34,804 nt of DNA from a virus. The position numbers and the translations under genes are program-made. Positions 7,239 through 16,022 of the stretch are shown in pieces. Position 1 is the first letter of the stretch; each line of letters begins with the position of its first letter. The notes beneath the pieces are model-generated. The model worked only from the letters and a program-made list of their open reading frames with translations, ran no database searches and was not told the DNA's origin. The stretch lies in the IMG/VR virus record IMGVR_UViG_3300044858_002079, positions 1 to 34,804 of that record; one strand, 5' to 3'.

Positions 7239-9068
7239 TTATCCGCCAAGGCCAAAGGTAGCCTGTCCGTAAATCTGTTCGATGTTGCTTTGAGTTCCTG
7301 TCATGGCCGTCTCAACCACAAACGCCTGAATCGGTTGAAGCTCGGCCTGTTGCGTGTTGACGAGTCCTGTGACGTTGGTGCTGACTGCTGCGCCTTGTGG
7401 TGCCGATGCCGTGAATGACGGCATATTACCTATCGCTGCGCCACCACCTCCGCCTGGAATGTCGGCCTTGTTAAGAATTTCAATCGTTGATGCGATCGCG
7501 CCCGCCACCGTGCCGACCGCAACAGCAATGTTGGCGATCATGTCATAAGGCGTGACCGAAGATTGAACCGCTTTCGATATGGCGGAGGCCGTTGCCGTTG
7601 CTGCGTTGATCCACACTTCAGCGGTCGCGATACCTTTCGCCACCTCCGCATTGTCGGCCATTGCAGCGGTGACTATCTTACCAATGCCTATGAGTGCATT
7701 GCCCGACTGCTGTGCCGCTGACCACTTCGCCTGCGCCACCATTTGAGCGGTCGCTATCTCCTGTTTTGCGGCTAAGTCGGTAGCGGCCTTTTCCTGTGCC
7801 CTGTACTTCGTGTCAATCGCTTGCAGCTTGTTATGAAGTGCTATCTGCATCTGTTCGCGGATAGCCATCTCCATTTCGCCCTGCCCCTGAATAACGGCAA
7901 TCTTTCGCTCAAAGGCAAGTATCTCGGCCTGACGTTCCCGCTCCTCTTCGCTTTCGATGTTCTCCACCTTGAGGTCTGACAGTGTGGTCAGGTGGGCCTT
8001 GTATCTGGCCTGTTCGTCTGCCCATAGCTTCTCACGTTCGGCTGCGAGGGCTTTCAACCGTTCAGCCTCTGCCTCATCGCTTGCCTTTTTCGATGCAGCG
8101 GCCTCGCGAAGTAGACTGATCTCCTCAGTCTGCAAACGCTTGCGCCTCATTATGTTTTCGCGCTCAAGCTCGTAAATGCGGGCGCGGGCCTGTGCCTGTT
8201 CGTCCAAGATTGACTCTTCGCGACCTTCAACCTTTAGCCGTTGTTCAATGACTGCGAGACGAGCCTCGGCAATGCGCATCTCCTCGGCTGCCACCTCAGA
8301 CTCTACCGCCCCTGCTTTTCTGATCGCCTTGATGCGTTCGTCAACAGAACGGTTGATGTCATCGGCAATGAGTCGGGCCTCCGCGATGGTCTTGTTCGCC
8401 ATTGCCCGCTCAACATTCAATTCCCGTTCAGCGACCTTTAGCGCGTTCAGTTGCCGCGCCACCTCCGCAAAAGCGTTGGCCGATTCGCGGGCCTCTTTAC
8501 CTATGTCTGCGATAGCTCTGCCTATGTCTCCGATTGCCTTAGTCGGGTTAGTGAGAAAAGACATTATGCCGTTGCCTAAATCCTTCAAGGCTTGCAGTGG
8601 GTTGCGGAAAGCATTGACGAGGGTTTCGCCTATCTTTTCTCCCACGTTAACGATGGCTTCAAATGCCCCTTTTAGGTAGCCGAGTGCCACCCTGAACTGC
8701 TGCGCACCTTTTTCTGATTCGGTGAAATATGCGTACAACGAGGCAAGGGCAACGGCCAGCGCAAGGATACCTGTTGATGCGATGGCCCCGCGCAATGACT
8801 TGAGCGATCCGCCAAATGCTGACACGCCTTCGCGAACTGATCCGAGCGCGTTGGCAACCTGACCGATGGGGCCTGGCAATGCCGAAGCCTGAGCCTCAAC
8901 CGATTTGAACCCTGCGGCCATTTCGGAGGTCGCGGCCTTGGCTTTCTTGCCTGCGGTCTGCGCAGACGTGCCTATCTTCTCAACCTTCGCGTTGATGGTA
9001 TCAGCCGCGTTCGTTGGCGCGGTTTCGATGTTGATCCGTAGACCTATCTCCTTGTTAACGTCTGCCAT
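7239..9068 (-). CDS. tail tape measure protein
   Basis: The product is 609 residues. An N-terminal amphipathic region (about 1-90) is followed by hydrophobic segments (about 91-115, GAIASTGILALAVALASLYA, and 145-185), then a long Ala/Glu/Lys/Arg-rich coiled coil (about 185-420), a second hydrophobic Ala/Gly-rich region (about 455-530) and a Gly/Ala-rich end. This is the layout of a tape measure protein, which sets tail length and is ejected with the DNA. At about 0.15 nm per residue it predicts a tail near 90 nm, which is short for a siphophage. It ends 11 nt before the protease gene, so tail and head modules are one operon. Confidence 0.8.
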   Translation of the reverse strand: MADVNKEIGLRINIETAPTNAADTINAKVEKIGTSAQTAGKKAKAATSEMAAGFKSVEAQASALPGPIGQVANALGSVREGVSAFGGSLKSLRGAIASTGILALAVALASLYAYFTESEKGAQQFRVALGYLKGAFEAIVNVGEKIGETLVNAFRNPLQALKDLGNGIMSFLTNPTKAIGDIGRAIADIGKEARESANAFAEVARQLNALKVAERELNVERAMANKTIAEARLIADDINRSVDERIKAIRKAGAVESEVAAEEMRIAEARLAVIEQRLKVEGREESILDEQAQARARIYELERENIMRRKRLQTEEISLLREAAASKKASDEAEAERLKALAAEREKLWADEQARYKAHLTTLSDLKVENIESEEERERQAEILAFERKIAVIQGQGEMEMAIREQMQIALHNKLQAIDTKYRAQEKAATDLAAKQEIATAQMVAQAKWSAAQQSGNALIGIGKIVTAAMADNAEVAKGIATAEVWINAATATASAISKAVQSSVTPYDMIANIAVAVGTVAGAIASTIEILNKADIPGGGGGAAIGNMPSFTASAPQGAAVSTNVTGLVNTQQAELQPIQAFVVETAMTGTQSNIEQIYGQATFGLGG

Positions 9069-9069
9069 G

Positions 9070-9651
9070 TCACAGCTTAACTAAGCGATAGCCCGCGTAA
9101 ATCACAATGTCTGATGTCCCTGCTGTCGGTGCGCCAGCTGGCACATAGACTTCCCAATCGGCCCCGCTAATCACGGCCTTACCGCTTGACACGGCATTTG
9201 CAGTCAGCGGGATAAACACATCGGCACTAAACGCCAGTGCATTTACCGCGCTCACGAAGTTGTTCGACCCGCCCACCGACCTGATGCGTAGACTTGTGTT
9301 CGTTGCGTAGGCAACACCCGCGTATGTCGCACCCATGTAGATATCGCCCACAGGAACAGCTGCATAGCCACTCGGAACGGTCAGCCCAAATTGCTTTGGG
9401 GTGGCGTACATATTCAGAATTTCAGCAGACGGTATTTCAAGACGGACGTAGCGCAAGGCATTAACATCAATTATGCCATTATCAGTCCTGACCCACATAC
9501 GATCATCAACCGTATTCAGGAACAACTCGCCCACGTACACATCGAGGGCATCCCATGTGCCGTCCGTGTGGTCGGTAGATGGCGCGACCGTTGGCACTTC
9601 GCCTGTGGTCGTGCTGCGCTTAATCCTTATGCGTGAATCTTGGTCGGCCAT
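9070..9651 (-). CDS. fibre-like tail protein with Mtd-N-like start
   Basis: The product is 193 residues. Residues 5-60 (IRIKRSTTTGEVPTVAP, then WDALDVYVGELFLNTVDDRM and WVRTDNG) match the short beta-prism-like attachment domain seen at the start of many fibre proteins, including the Mtd N-terminal family. The remaining residues are beta-rich (IPSAEILNMYATPKQFGLTV, VPVGDIYMGATYAGVAYATN), probably a trimeric knob. It starts at the last base of the preceding tail gene and ends one base before the tape measure start. It probably sits at the tail tip. The domain family is recalled; the trimer is inference. Confidence 0.65.
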   Translation of the reverse strand: MADQDSRIRIKRSTTTGEVPTVAPSTDHTDGTWDALDVYVGELFLNTVDDRMWVRTDNGIIDVNALRYVRLEIPSAEILNMYATPKQFGLTVPSGYAAVPVGDIYMGATYAGVAYATNTSLRIRSVGGSNNFVSAVNALAFSADVFIPLTANAVSSGKAVISGADWEVYVPAGAPTAGTSDIVIYAGYRLVKL

Positions 9652-12545
9652 TAGTTCAAATCGTTATGGTAATCTGCGTACAAGTTGGTAACGGTATCCT
9701 CTCCGCCATCGATGACAAAGATCGGGGTTGCCGCACTCAATGACCTAACCTCATCCTCACCGCCTTCAATGACCCCACCGAACAGCGCAACCTCCCCGCC
9801 ATTGATGACGGTGACATTTGACTTCGTTGCCGTGTAGCCTGTTGTGGATAGGATGGTCACGTTGTTAAGTCCATCGGCCACGGTGTTCTCATTGCCGACA
9901 ATGGTCACATTCTGAGTGCCAGCCCCTATGGTGTTGCGGTTACCTGTGACATTGAACCCGACAGCCGTGCCGTGTATGGTGTTGCCCGTGCCTTTTACGG
10001 TGCCCTGAAATTCAGGGGCGATGTTGCCCGACCGCTGGCGGATTGGATCAGGCGATGATGGCCCCTGTTCGATCTCAGCGAGTGAACCGCCCATCCTTCG
10101 CTCACGGCCCTTTACCAATGAGAACTCTATTTTTTTGAATGGGTCGAGGTCGAGAATCTTGAGCAGTTCAACCTTCGTCAGCTCATCGCTAAATGGGTTG
10201 TAGTCCATTACACGGTTCAACCTCCAATACACCCCATCTATCTCGATGGTGTCTCTGAAGTCGAGCTTGATAATGTCGAGCGGGGTCAACTTGAAAAACG
10301 CGGTCATCAACTTGCTGTCCTTGTCAACGATCTCGCGATATTGCCGCAAGTGGTATTCATTGAACAGATTGCTATTTGTGTAGAACAGCTGACCGACCAA
10401 TGCGCTGACAGAATAGTATAATTCAAACGGTATCCCCCAATTGAGGTCAAAGGTCGGTGCGTACGGGTTATTGAGGTGGCCCGCGTATGGGTACTCGTCC
10501 TGATAGATGTCAAGGTTAGTGGCGGGCGGAAAGCCCGACCTGAACCGCCAACGGGGTAACGATGGCAACAGGCCCGCATAGTACAAAATGCGAATGTTCG
10601 CATCGGTCGGTTTCGCCCCTTCGCTGATGTCGGCATCGTAAATTTTCGGAATGATACGATTCGACCCGTAATCATTGTTAAGCGGTGTCGGGCTGAAAAC
10701 AATGCTTACCTCGGTGCGCTTTGGCACGAAGTCGTTGTCTATTTCAAAACGCCTGCTGCCATACGTGCGCCCGTGGGTGTTCTGGTATCGGCTGTTGTAG
10801 TAATCGCCATCCTCCGAATACTTGAACATATATTCCCGCGCGGCAAGTAGCCCCATCGGGGTCAGTTCGATCGGGCTGTTGTGGTCGATCTTATATGTCC
10901 AGTCTCTGCGTGTTCCGTTCGCGTAGTACTCATCCCACGTCTCAATGATGTAGTGGTCTGGTATGTCGGGCGATGGGGTCATTTGCAGATTGAACATCCG
11001 CAGCACCGACACGAGAAAGTCCTTCATACTCACATCAGGAAGATTCTGAGTGACCTCGTATGTGCCGCCCTCAAGTAGCTGACTGACTGACGGGGTGACG
11101 GTGAACGATCCGCTAACTATCTGATGGCCGATGTAGCTCGCTGTGTTGCTGTTGACGGGGTTATCATAATCAGGCGACCACCCATTAGGCCCATCGGCTG
11201 CAATGTGAACATACACCGCGTCACCCGCGTAAGTGTCCACCTCGTCTGACTCTACCGTTATGGTCTGATCGAAGATCGGAAAAGGCCCTGTGCCGACTGA
11301 GCTAACCGCAAAGATGTCGGTAAGGTTCCACTCAATATCAGTTGAACCTATAATGTTCAATGACCCATCAGCCGCACGGTAATGGACTATTTCGAGGCGT
11401 TGCTGATATAGCCCCGATGCAGGTGCAAGTGATCCGTTGATGTTGCTGTTGTACCATAGTATCAATTTCACCGATGCGGAGTATCTGTCGCGTCTGTGCA
11501 TCTGATAGATCTGATACTCGTATTGCGGCCCCGCTGGGTTGAAGTTCGTGCCGTTGACTAAGTTGCCTGGAGTGTCCAGTATAACGTATTGGTTAGACGG
11601 GTCATTCGTCTCAACCTCAAAGCAGACCTTCGCAGGCACAACACCGCCACCACCCAACGCTAAAAAACACGAGTGATTTCCGAATGTGAACGGCTGCCCT
11701 GTTGTAAGTAGGGTGCGGTTGTGCAGATTCTGATCGATGACCTTTTCAACGAGCAATGAATTGCGCTCTCGCTCATCGTCTCCGATCATTGGCACACTTG
11801 TCAGCGGCACGATCAATCGCTTGAAGCCTGCCGTGTCCATGAAAGCACTCTCGTAGGTGCTGTTTGCGTAGGCGAAGATTCTATTTATGACCTCTTTAAC
11901 ATAGATAGCTGGGCGCATATCCTCGACATGATAGACCCGATACCCGTCAGAATAGTATAGCGTATTGATGCCATAATCAATCATCGGGTATACGACCCCC
12001 TCGCCTATCGGTGCCGTCCATGTGTCAATGATGGTCTGCCTCTGATATGCGTGATTGAGGTCTGAGCAATCGATGTATGGCGCGTAGACTGGCAACGCCC
12101 CCGCCACTACATCCTGTTCGTTTGTGATGTAGCGGCCATTGATCTGATAGTCGGCAATACGAGTAAAGATGTTCGACAGCCTGCCGACGAATACAACCTC
12201 GTAGTCTATCCGCTCATTCAGGATAAGCACCTTGCGCAACTGAATGACCCCATCGAACACGGGGGCAGAGTCAACATAGACCTGAACGGCTGCCTTTTTA
12301 TTCGGATTGAAGTTTATTTTGATGTTCGGCTGCCCCGATGTTATTATGTTGCTCACGGCCACATCGAACACATGACCAAATAGCTCATTGTTATTCACGG
12401 TGCCTGGACATCGAACGGTCTTGCTGAACTCAGTCGCGCGTGTCTCGGGGTTGCGAACATCAGACACCTGATAATTGAATGAAAAGGCCATGCCCGACTG
12501 AACATCGAGCGAATGACCCTCAACACGTACTTCGGTATTAGCCAC
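9651..12545 (-). CDS. large baseplate/tail protein with C-terminal beta-solenoid
   Basis: The product is 964 residues. The first about 120 residues (SFNYQVSDVRNPETRATEFS, KTVRCPGTVNNNELFGHVFD) match the N-terminus of large tail proteins that I know from Bacteroidota phages and prophages. The middle is long, beta-rich and aromatic. Residues about 840-964 change character to short Gly/Asn/Thr repeats (GNTIHGTAVGFNVTGNRNTI, NVTIVGNENTV), which look like a beta-solenoid or YadA-head-like roll. It probably builds the distal tail or baseplate hub and exposes the solenoid. It overlaps the upstream tail gene by 8 nt. The module assignment is firm, the exact role is not. Confidence 0.7.
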   Translation of the reverse strand: MANTEVRVEGHSLDVQSGMAFSFNYQVSDVRNPETRATEFSKTVRCPGTVNNNELFGHVFDVAVSNIITSGQPNIKINFNPNKKAAVQVYVDSAPVFDGVIQLRKVLILNERIDYEVVFVGRLSNIFTRIADYQINGRYITNEQDVVAGALPVYAPYIDCSDLNHAYQRQTIIDTWTAPIGEGVVYPMIDYGINTLYYSDGYRVYHVEDMRPAIYVKEVINRIFAYANSTYESAFMDTAGFKRLIVPLTSVPMIGDDERERNSLLVEKVIDQNLHNRTLLTTGQPFTFGNHSCFLALGGGGVVPAKVCFEVETNDPSNQYVILDTPGNLVNGTNFNPAGPQYEYQIYQMHRRDRYSASVKLILWYNSNINGSLAPASGLYQQRLEIVHYRAADGSLNIIGSTDIEWNLTDIFAVSSVGTGPFPIFDQTITVESDEVDTYAGDAVYVHIAADGPNGWSPDYDNPVNSNTASYIGHQIVSGSFTVTPSVSQLLEGGTYEVTQNLPDVSMKDFLVSVLRMFNLQMTPSPDIPDHYIIETWDEYYANGTRRDWTYKIDHNSPIELTPMGLLAAREYMFKYSEDGDYYNSRYQNTHGRTYGSRRFEIDNDFVPKRTEVSIVFSPTPLNNDYGSNRIIPKIYDADISEGAKPTDANIRILYYAGLLPSLPRWRFRSGFPPATNLDIYQDEYPYAGHLNNPYAPTFDLNWGIPFELYYSVSALVGQLFYTNSNLFNEYHLRQYREIVDKDSKLMTAFFKLTPLDIIKLDFRDTIEIDGVYWRLNRVMDYNPFSDELTKVELLKILDLDPFKKIEFSLVKGRERRMGGSLAEIEQGPSSPDPIRQRSGNIAPEFQGTVKGTGNTIHGTAVGFNVTGNRNTIGAGTQNVTIVGNENTVADGLNNVTILSTTGYTATKSNVTVINGGEVALFGGVIEGGEDEVRSLSAATPIFVIDGGEDTVTNLYADYHNDLN

Positions 12546-13809
12546 GGTGCGTTCGTCCGTTTAGTGCGTACGAAAGATCAAACTGCGCATAGATGACCCC
12601 ATCCTGAACACCGCGCATCGTGCGGTATTTCTTGTTGAGTATGTTCATGGCTATAAACGTTCCGTCTGATTGCTCAAGGTACACCTCTGGCGAACGGTGC
12701 AGAGTCTTCATCCATACGCTATCCGCATCTGTCAGGTGGTTGCTGTTAACCGTTAACCGCATGGGTACGTCTGAGGCATATTCGACCGTGCCGCGTGATT
12801 GTGTCGTGTATCCGTAGCTCACGGGCCGCGATGCGAGGATATTGTGTTGCCGACCGAATGTTGACCGCTCAATATCCTCTTCAATAACCGACTTCAATGT
12901 GAACGTGTAGGCATCGAACCCGCCCAACGGATTGAGCCAATGCAGCCGCACCCGTTCGTATTTCGCGCAGTCTGAGATGTTGAAGGTGTATGTCTGCCCA
13001 ACGGTGAAGCCGCCTGAATTACGAAACGTCACGGTGTAGCTGCCTGCCCCGATAAACGAGACGGGCGAACTCATCGCGGCAAGGTCGCGGGTACCAACGG
13101 CCACCCGTGTGCGTCTGCGCTTGCTTATGACCGATGGAATGATTGTGCTGCCTATTGATACCGAACCGACCCAATCAGTGAACGGATTCGCGTATGTGTA
13201 TGTGTTCAGTAGCCCGCCCGTGTAGTCGTATGTGCGCACCCGCATATCATAGGGCGAGTCTTCCGTATCAGTCAGGCAATGCAGAAACAGGCTATCATTG
13301 CTGCCGATGGTCTGAGTGTTCGCTGCCGTGGTAAGGCACCCAACGCCCGATGCGTTTAGCAGGTAGTCGGCCTGATCGTACGAAAGAAAAGGCACAGGGT
13401 CGAACACCGCGTTAAACACGTAATTCATTGGGTCGGTAAGCAATATGATCTCCTTGGACACCCATGCGGTGCCGTTGTAGTATTGCGAGATCAACGCAAG
13501 CCGATACGATGTAATGCTGTTCTCTGCCAGCATCCAAGGCGAAAGGGTGTAGTCGCGCGGGCCGTGAGTATATGACAGGTCAACGTCAACTATTCGCGAG
13601 GGGTCGAACACAACACATCCGCCTGTGCCTGCGCGAAAGCGATACTTAACTACCGCGATCGGGTCTGACAGGCTGCCGTCTCGCCATACATTGATCTGCA
13701 TCCGCCAGTTGGCAAGGTCGGCATCTGTTACGTTTGTTTCCCTGACTACCCACGGCTGCTGATTGTAGGCGGGCGAGTAGTCGGGTGGGCGTTGCTCAAT
13801 TATCAGCAT
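12538..13809 (-). CDS. distal tail/baseplate protein
   Basis: The product is 423 residues and beta-rich with many Tyr, Asn and Ser. It starts MLIIEQRPPDYSPAYNQQPW and contains repeated beta-sandwich-like stretches (VVKYRFRAGTGGCVVFDPSR, YTVTFRNSGGFTVGQTYTFN, YERVRLHWLNPLGGFDAYTF). The SPAYNQQPW-type start and the KYERVRLHWLNPLGG motif recall the conserved tail protein that precedes the large baseplate protein in Bacteroidota phages. It would lie at the distal end of the tail. No enzyme motif is visible. Confidence 0.6.
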   Translation of the reverse strand: MLIIEQRPPDYSPAYNQQPWVVRETNVTDADLANWRMQINVWRDGSLSDPIAVVKYRFRAGTGGCVVFDPSRIVDVDLSYTHGPRDYTLSPWMLAENSITSYRLALISQYYNGTAWVSKEIILLTDPMNYVFNAVFDPVPFLSYDQADYLLNASGVGCLTTAANTQTIGSNDSLFLHCLTDTEDSPYDMRVRTYDYTGGLLNTYTYANPFTDWVGSVSIGSTIIPSVISKRRRTRVAVGTRDLAAMSSPVSFIGAGSYTVTFRNSGGFTVGQTYTFNISDCAKYERVRLHWLNPLGGFDAYTFTLKSVIEEDIERSTFGRQHNILASRPVSYGYTTQSRGTVEYASDVPMRLTVNSNHLTDADSVWMKTLHRSPEVYLEQSDGTFIAMNILNKKYRTMRGVQDGVIYAQFDLSYALNGRTHRG

Positions 13810-13824
13810 GTAGGTATATACCTC

Positions 13825-14328
13825 TCAGGTGCGTTTTGCCGCCAGCTTATCATTGAGCGCGTCAATCATTGCGCTGAAGTCATCGACCGCAGCCGTGCCG
13901 ATTGCCTCGGCCATTTCGTCAATGATGCCTGATTTCTCAACTACATTCGTAAAAAAGCGGTTGCCCTTAGTTCCTTCGCGGGCTATCTTGCGACTGATTA
14001 AGTATGCCAACGACTCATGTTCTTTGATGGGTAGCTGACCACGAACGCCCAATCGATCAAGGACGTTAGGCATCGCAAGCCAAATGAATATCTTAGACCG
14101 TGGAGGCCACTTGCCCGCCTTTCGACCCTCGTCAACGAACCTGTAGTAGTCAGCCAGTTCAATGTCTAAGGTCAGCCTGTTAGCCCCGTTGTCTGAAATG
14201 GTGAACCCGATTGACTCTTCTAGATTGCCCGATGCCGATTGCTCACTTTGCTGCAAGCCATCAACGAGGCGGTTGACTATTAAGCCACCGTAGAACCTAA
14301 CCGCTTCTGCGACTGCTGGGCCTGCCAT
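13825..14328 (-). CDS. HK97 gp10-like tail completion protein
   Basis: The product is 167 residues. It has the helix-strand pattern of tail completion or neck proteins: a long N-terminal helix, then LTLDIELADYYRFVDEGRKA, KWPPRSKIFIWLAMPNV, LAYLISRKIAREGTKGNRFF and a C-terminal helix. The YRFVDEGRKAGKWPP and ISRKIAREGTKGNRFF motifs are typical of this family. Its start overlaps by 49 nt the end of the -1 frame product of the upstream gene, which supports real translation of that frame up to 14280. Confidence 0.65.
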   Translation of the reverse strand: MAGPAVAEAVRFYGGLIVNRLVDGLQQSEQSASGNLEESIGFTISDNGANRLTLDIELADYYRFVDEGRKAGKWPPRSKIFIWLAMPNVLDRLGVRGQLPIKEHESLAYLISRKIAREGTKGNRFFTNVVEKSGIIDEMAEAIGTAAVDDFSAMIDALNDKLAAKRT

Positions 14329-14549
14329 GTTGATTTGGCTTTGTAAAACGCTAACCTGTTGAACACCTCTAAAACCGTGAGGCTAAAGTAGTAGCCCCAC
14401 TTAGAACTATCGCCATTCGCTAACGTGTCCACGACATCCATCCACCCATACGTTGCGTGAAACCTGTCCACATCCTCAACAGCCGTGTCAGTGCTGCCGA
14501 ATAGACCAGCATACGCTTTGAATAGCGCAGGTAGTTGGACAAAAAAAAA
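14280..14549 (-). CDS. -1 frame extension of the tail-assembly-chaperone-like protein
   Basis: Starting at the T9 run, the -1 frame reads FFFVQLPALFKAYAGLFGST, then a linker and DRFHATYGWMDVVDTLANGD, and ends KRLGSTVA at 14280. The YGWMDVVDTLANGDSSKWGY stretch and the following helix (VLEVFNRLAFYKAK) look like a conserved protein domain, whereas the 0-frame end is Arg/Trp-rich and unlike a domain. In this frame a TGA lies immediately before the T run, so it is reached only by slippage, or the run is one base short in the assembly. A GTG at 14471 could also start a separate 63-residue product, but the sensible protein sequence extends well upstream of it. Confidence 0.6.
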   Translation of the reverse strand, partial: FFFVQLPALFKAYAGLFGSTDTAVEDVDRFHATYGWMDVVDTLANGDSSKWGYYFSLTVLEVFNRLAFYKAKSTWQAQQSQKRLGSTVA

Positions 14550-15043
14550 TCAGTGTTCGGCTTGACCACGGTCACGGGCAAGTCAAGTACGGCCTCCGCC
14601 ACAGCCTCATGCTCATCAGCATTGTAGTGATACCCCGACCACGGCCACCGACCGCGCTCAACGAGGCAGCACGCGAAAGCATTGTGCAGGTTCTTTGCCG
14701 CGTCTTTTTCGTTCTTGACGAAGTGCATCAGTCCCGTGAACGCCCCGTAGCTCATCGCTTTCGGGCTTGACACCACCCTATACTTCGACCCGTTCAGCGT
14801 CAGAGTCTCCTGCCGTTTGGCATCTATCGGAGTCTGCAAGAATTGAAGGGTCTGCCATACGTGCTGAAATGAGGCCACCGACCACGTTTTAATTTCGTCA
14901 ATGTCTGCCCCCGTGAAAATGCTGATGGCCGCATGAACCTTGTCAATGTCGGGCGCATCTTCGCTCATCATGTCTGAATAGGCCATGTACTGCCGTAGCG
15001 TGACCTGTTGCCATGATGTGGGGACGGTTACTGATTTAGCCAT
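14420..15043 (-). CDS. tail-assembly-chaperone-like protein, 0-frame product
   Basis: The ATG at 15041-15043 (MAKSVTVPTSWQQVTLRQYM) is preferred to the longer frame from 15073, which would overlap the glycosyltransferase by 38 nt instead of 8. The product is 207 residues, with a helical domain (IDKVHAAISIFTGADIDEIK, then a LTLNGSKYRVV strand and AYGAF-like helices) and ends in a 41-residue Arg/Trp-rich tail after the T9 run. A ribosome or polymerase slipping by -1 at 14541-14549 would instead make a 254-residue protein ending at 14280. Position at the head of the tail module and the frameshift resemble tail assembly chaperones (lambda G/GT type), but the family itself is not one I can name. 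Confidence 0.7.
   Translation of the reverse strand: MAKSVTVPTSWQQVTLRQYMAYSDMMSEDAPDIDKVHAAISIFTGADIDEIKTWSVASFQHVWQTLQFLQTPIDAKRQETLTLNGSKYRVVSSPKAMSYGAFTGLMHFVKNEKDAAKNLHNAFACCLVERGRWPWSGYHYNADEHEAVAEAVLDLPVTVVKPNTDFFLSNYLRYSKRMLVYSAALTRLLRMWTGFTQRMGGWMSWTR
14541..14549 (-). other. T9 slippery run, candidate -1 frameshift site
   Basis: The minus strand reads GAT TTT TTT TTG in frame. Both T_TTT_TTT and T_TTT_TTG fit the X_XXY_YYZ slippery form, and either leads into the long domain-like -1 frame. Runs of nine T also promote RNA polymerase slippage. I saw no clear stimulatory stem-loop in the next 60 nt. A homopolymer length error in the assembly is the main alternative. Confidence 0.6.
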
Positions 15044-16022
15044 TGCCCAAAAGTAATTGCAAGCGGTTGACATTCACACCATCCATTGACCAATCGCGTT
15101 CGATGTCTGCCCTGAGTGCCGCCCCACGTTGCGCAATCTCATCGGCACTCATGGCCTCCGCCTGCGCGATTGCCCGTTTCCAGTCGGTGACGTGAATTAC
15201 CCCATCAGACTTGAACGGAAAGTATGGGTGCATGGCCTGAACGAATATCGGCCTACCCTTTGCGCCCGCCTCAAGTATCTTTAGATTCGATTTGCATCGA
15301 TTGAAGGCTGTATCCGCCAATGGTGCGACCGCAATCGATATGTGGTCGTAGAATTTGCCGTAGTTCCAAACGTCCATCGCTGTGCCTACCTGAAAGGGCA
15401 GCTTCCCGTGGTCGCTCATCATTGCCGCCATCGCGGTGAACTCCTGTCGGTTGCTATCGTTCAGCCCACACAACAGCCGATTGCCAGTCCATCCGCGCCA
15501 CGCGCCAACGGTTAGGGCCATATCAGGTAGATGGGTTGCGCCTGCTATGTAGCCGATCGTGCGCACTTCGGGCAACGGTGTGACTTGCCATTGCTCATCT
15601 TGCAGGGCTATCGCGTTGGGCACAATGGACACGTTCGGATTGAGCGGCCTGCATCTCTGCGCCAACGCCTCATGCGTTACCCATACCGCATCAGCCTGTT
15701 CAACCGATCGGGCAATGTTCGGCCCTACTTTCTTGTGTTCGCGATAAAGGATGTGCGATGAGGGTAACACCCAATAGTCGTCAACATCGCATATCACTTT
15801 TACGCCCCGTGCCCTCAATTCGGGTATCACTTGCCCCGCCTCATCGCCCGCAAGGAAACGATTGAACACCACAACATCAACAGCAACAGCGTCAACATTC
15901 GCCAAAGGTATCGCGTTAAACCGCGTTACCTCATGGCCCTGCGCTGCCAAATGTTCAAATGGTCTTGTCAGTCGGTGGTAGTCAACACCGCCATCCCTTT
16001 CGGAAACGTAGCCTATCTTCAT
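15036..16022 (-). CDS. GT-B glycosyltransferase (GT4-like)
   Basis: The product is 328 residues. The N-terminal Rossmann-like half has MKIGYVSERDGGVDYHRL and the DVDDYW motif (79-84); VPNAI is at 134-138; the C-terminal half has the nucleotide-sugar signature DHISIAVAPLADTAFNRCKS and SNLKILEAGAKGRPIF (to about 260), typical of GT4-type enzymes. It transfers a sugar from a nucleotide donor to an unknown acceptor. Its ATG overlaps the terminase stop codon (ATGA), so it is co-translated with packaging genes, an unusual place for a glycosyltransferase. Likely targets are a virion protein or a host glycan; the sequence does not say which. Confidence 0.8.
   Translation of the reverse strand: MKIGYVSERDGGVDYHRLTRPFEHLAAQGHEVTRFNAIPLANVDAVAVDVVVFNRFLAGDEAGQVIPELRARGVKVICDVDDYWVLPSSHILYREHKKVGPNIARSVEQADAVWVTHEALAQRCRPLNPNVSIVPNAIALQDEQWQVTPLPEVRTIGYIAGATHLPDMALTVGAWRGWTGNRLLCGLNDSNRQEFTAMAAMMSDHGKLPFQVGTAMDVWNYGKFYDHISIAVAPLADTAFNRCKSNLKILEAGAKGRPIFVQAMHPYFPFKSDGVIHVTDWKRAIAQAEAMSADEIAQRGAALRADIERDWSMDGVNVNRLQLLLGNG

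Noticed and set aside
9070-9651. Possible diversity-generating retroelement target
   Set aside because: The Mtd-like start suggested it, but there is no reverse transcriptase gene and no template/variable repeat pair in the window.
14280-14471. Separate 63-residue gene from a GTG
   Set aside because: The credible protein sequence continues upstream through the -1 frame to the T9 run, so it is the end of a frameshifted product rather than a gene of its own.
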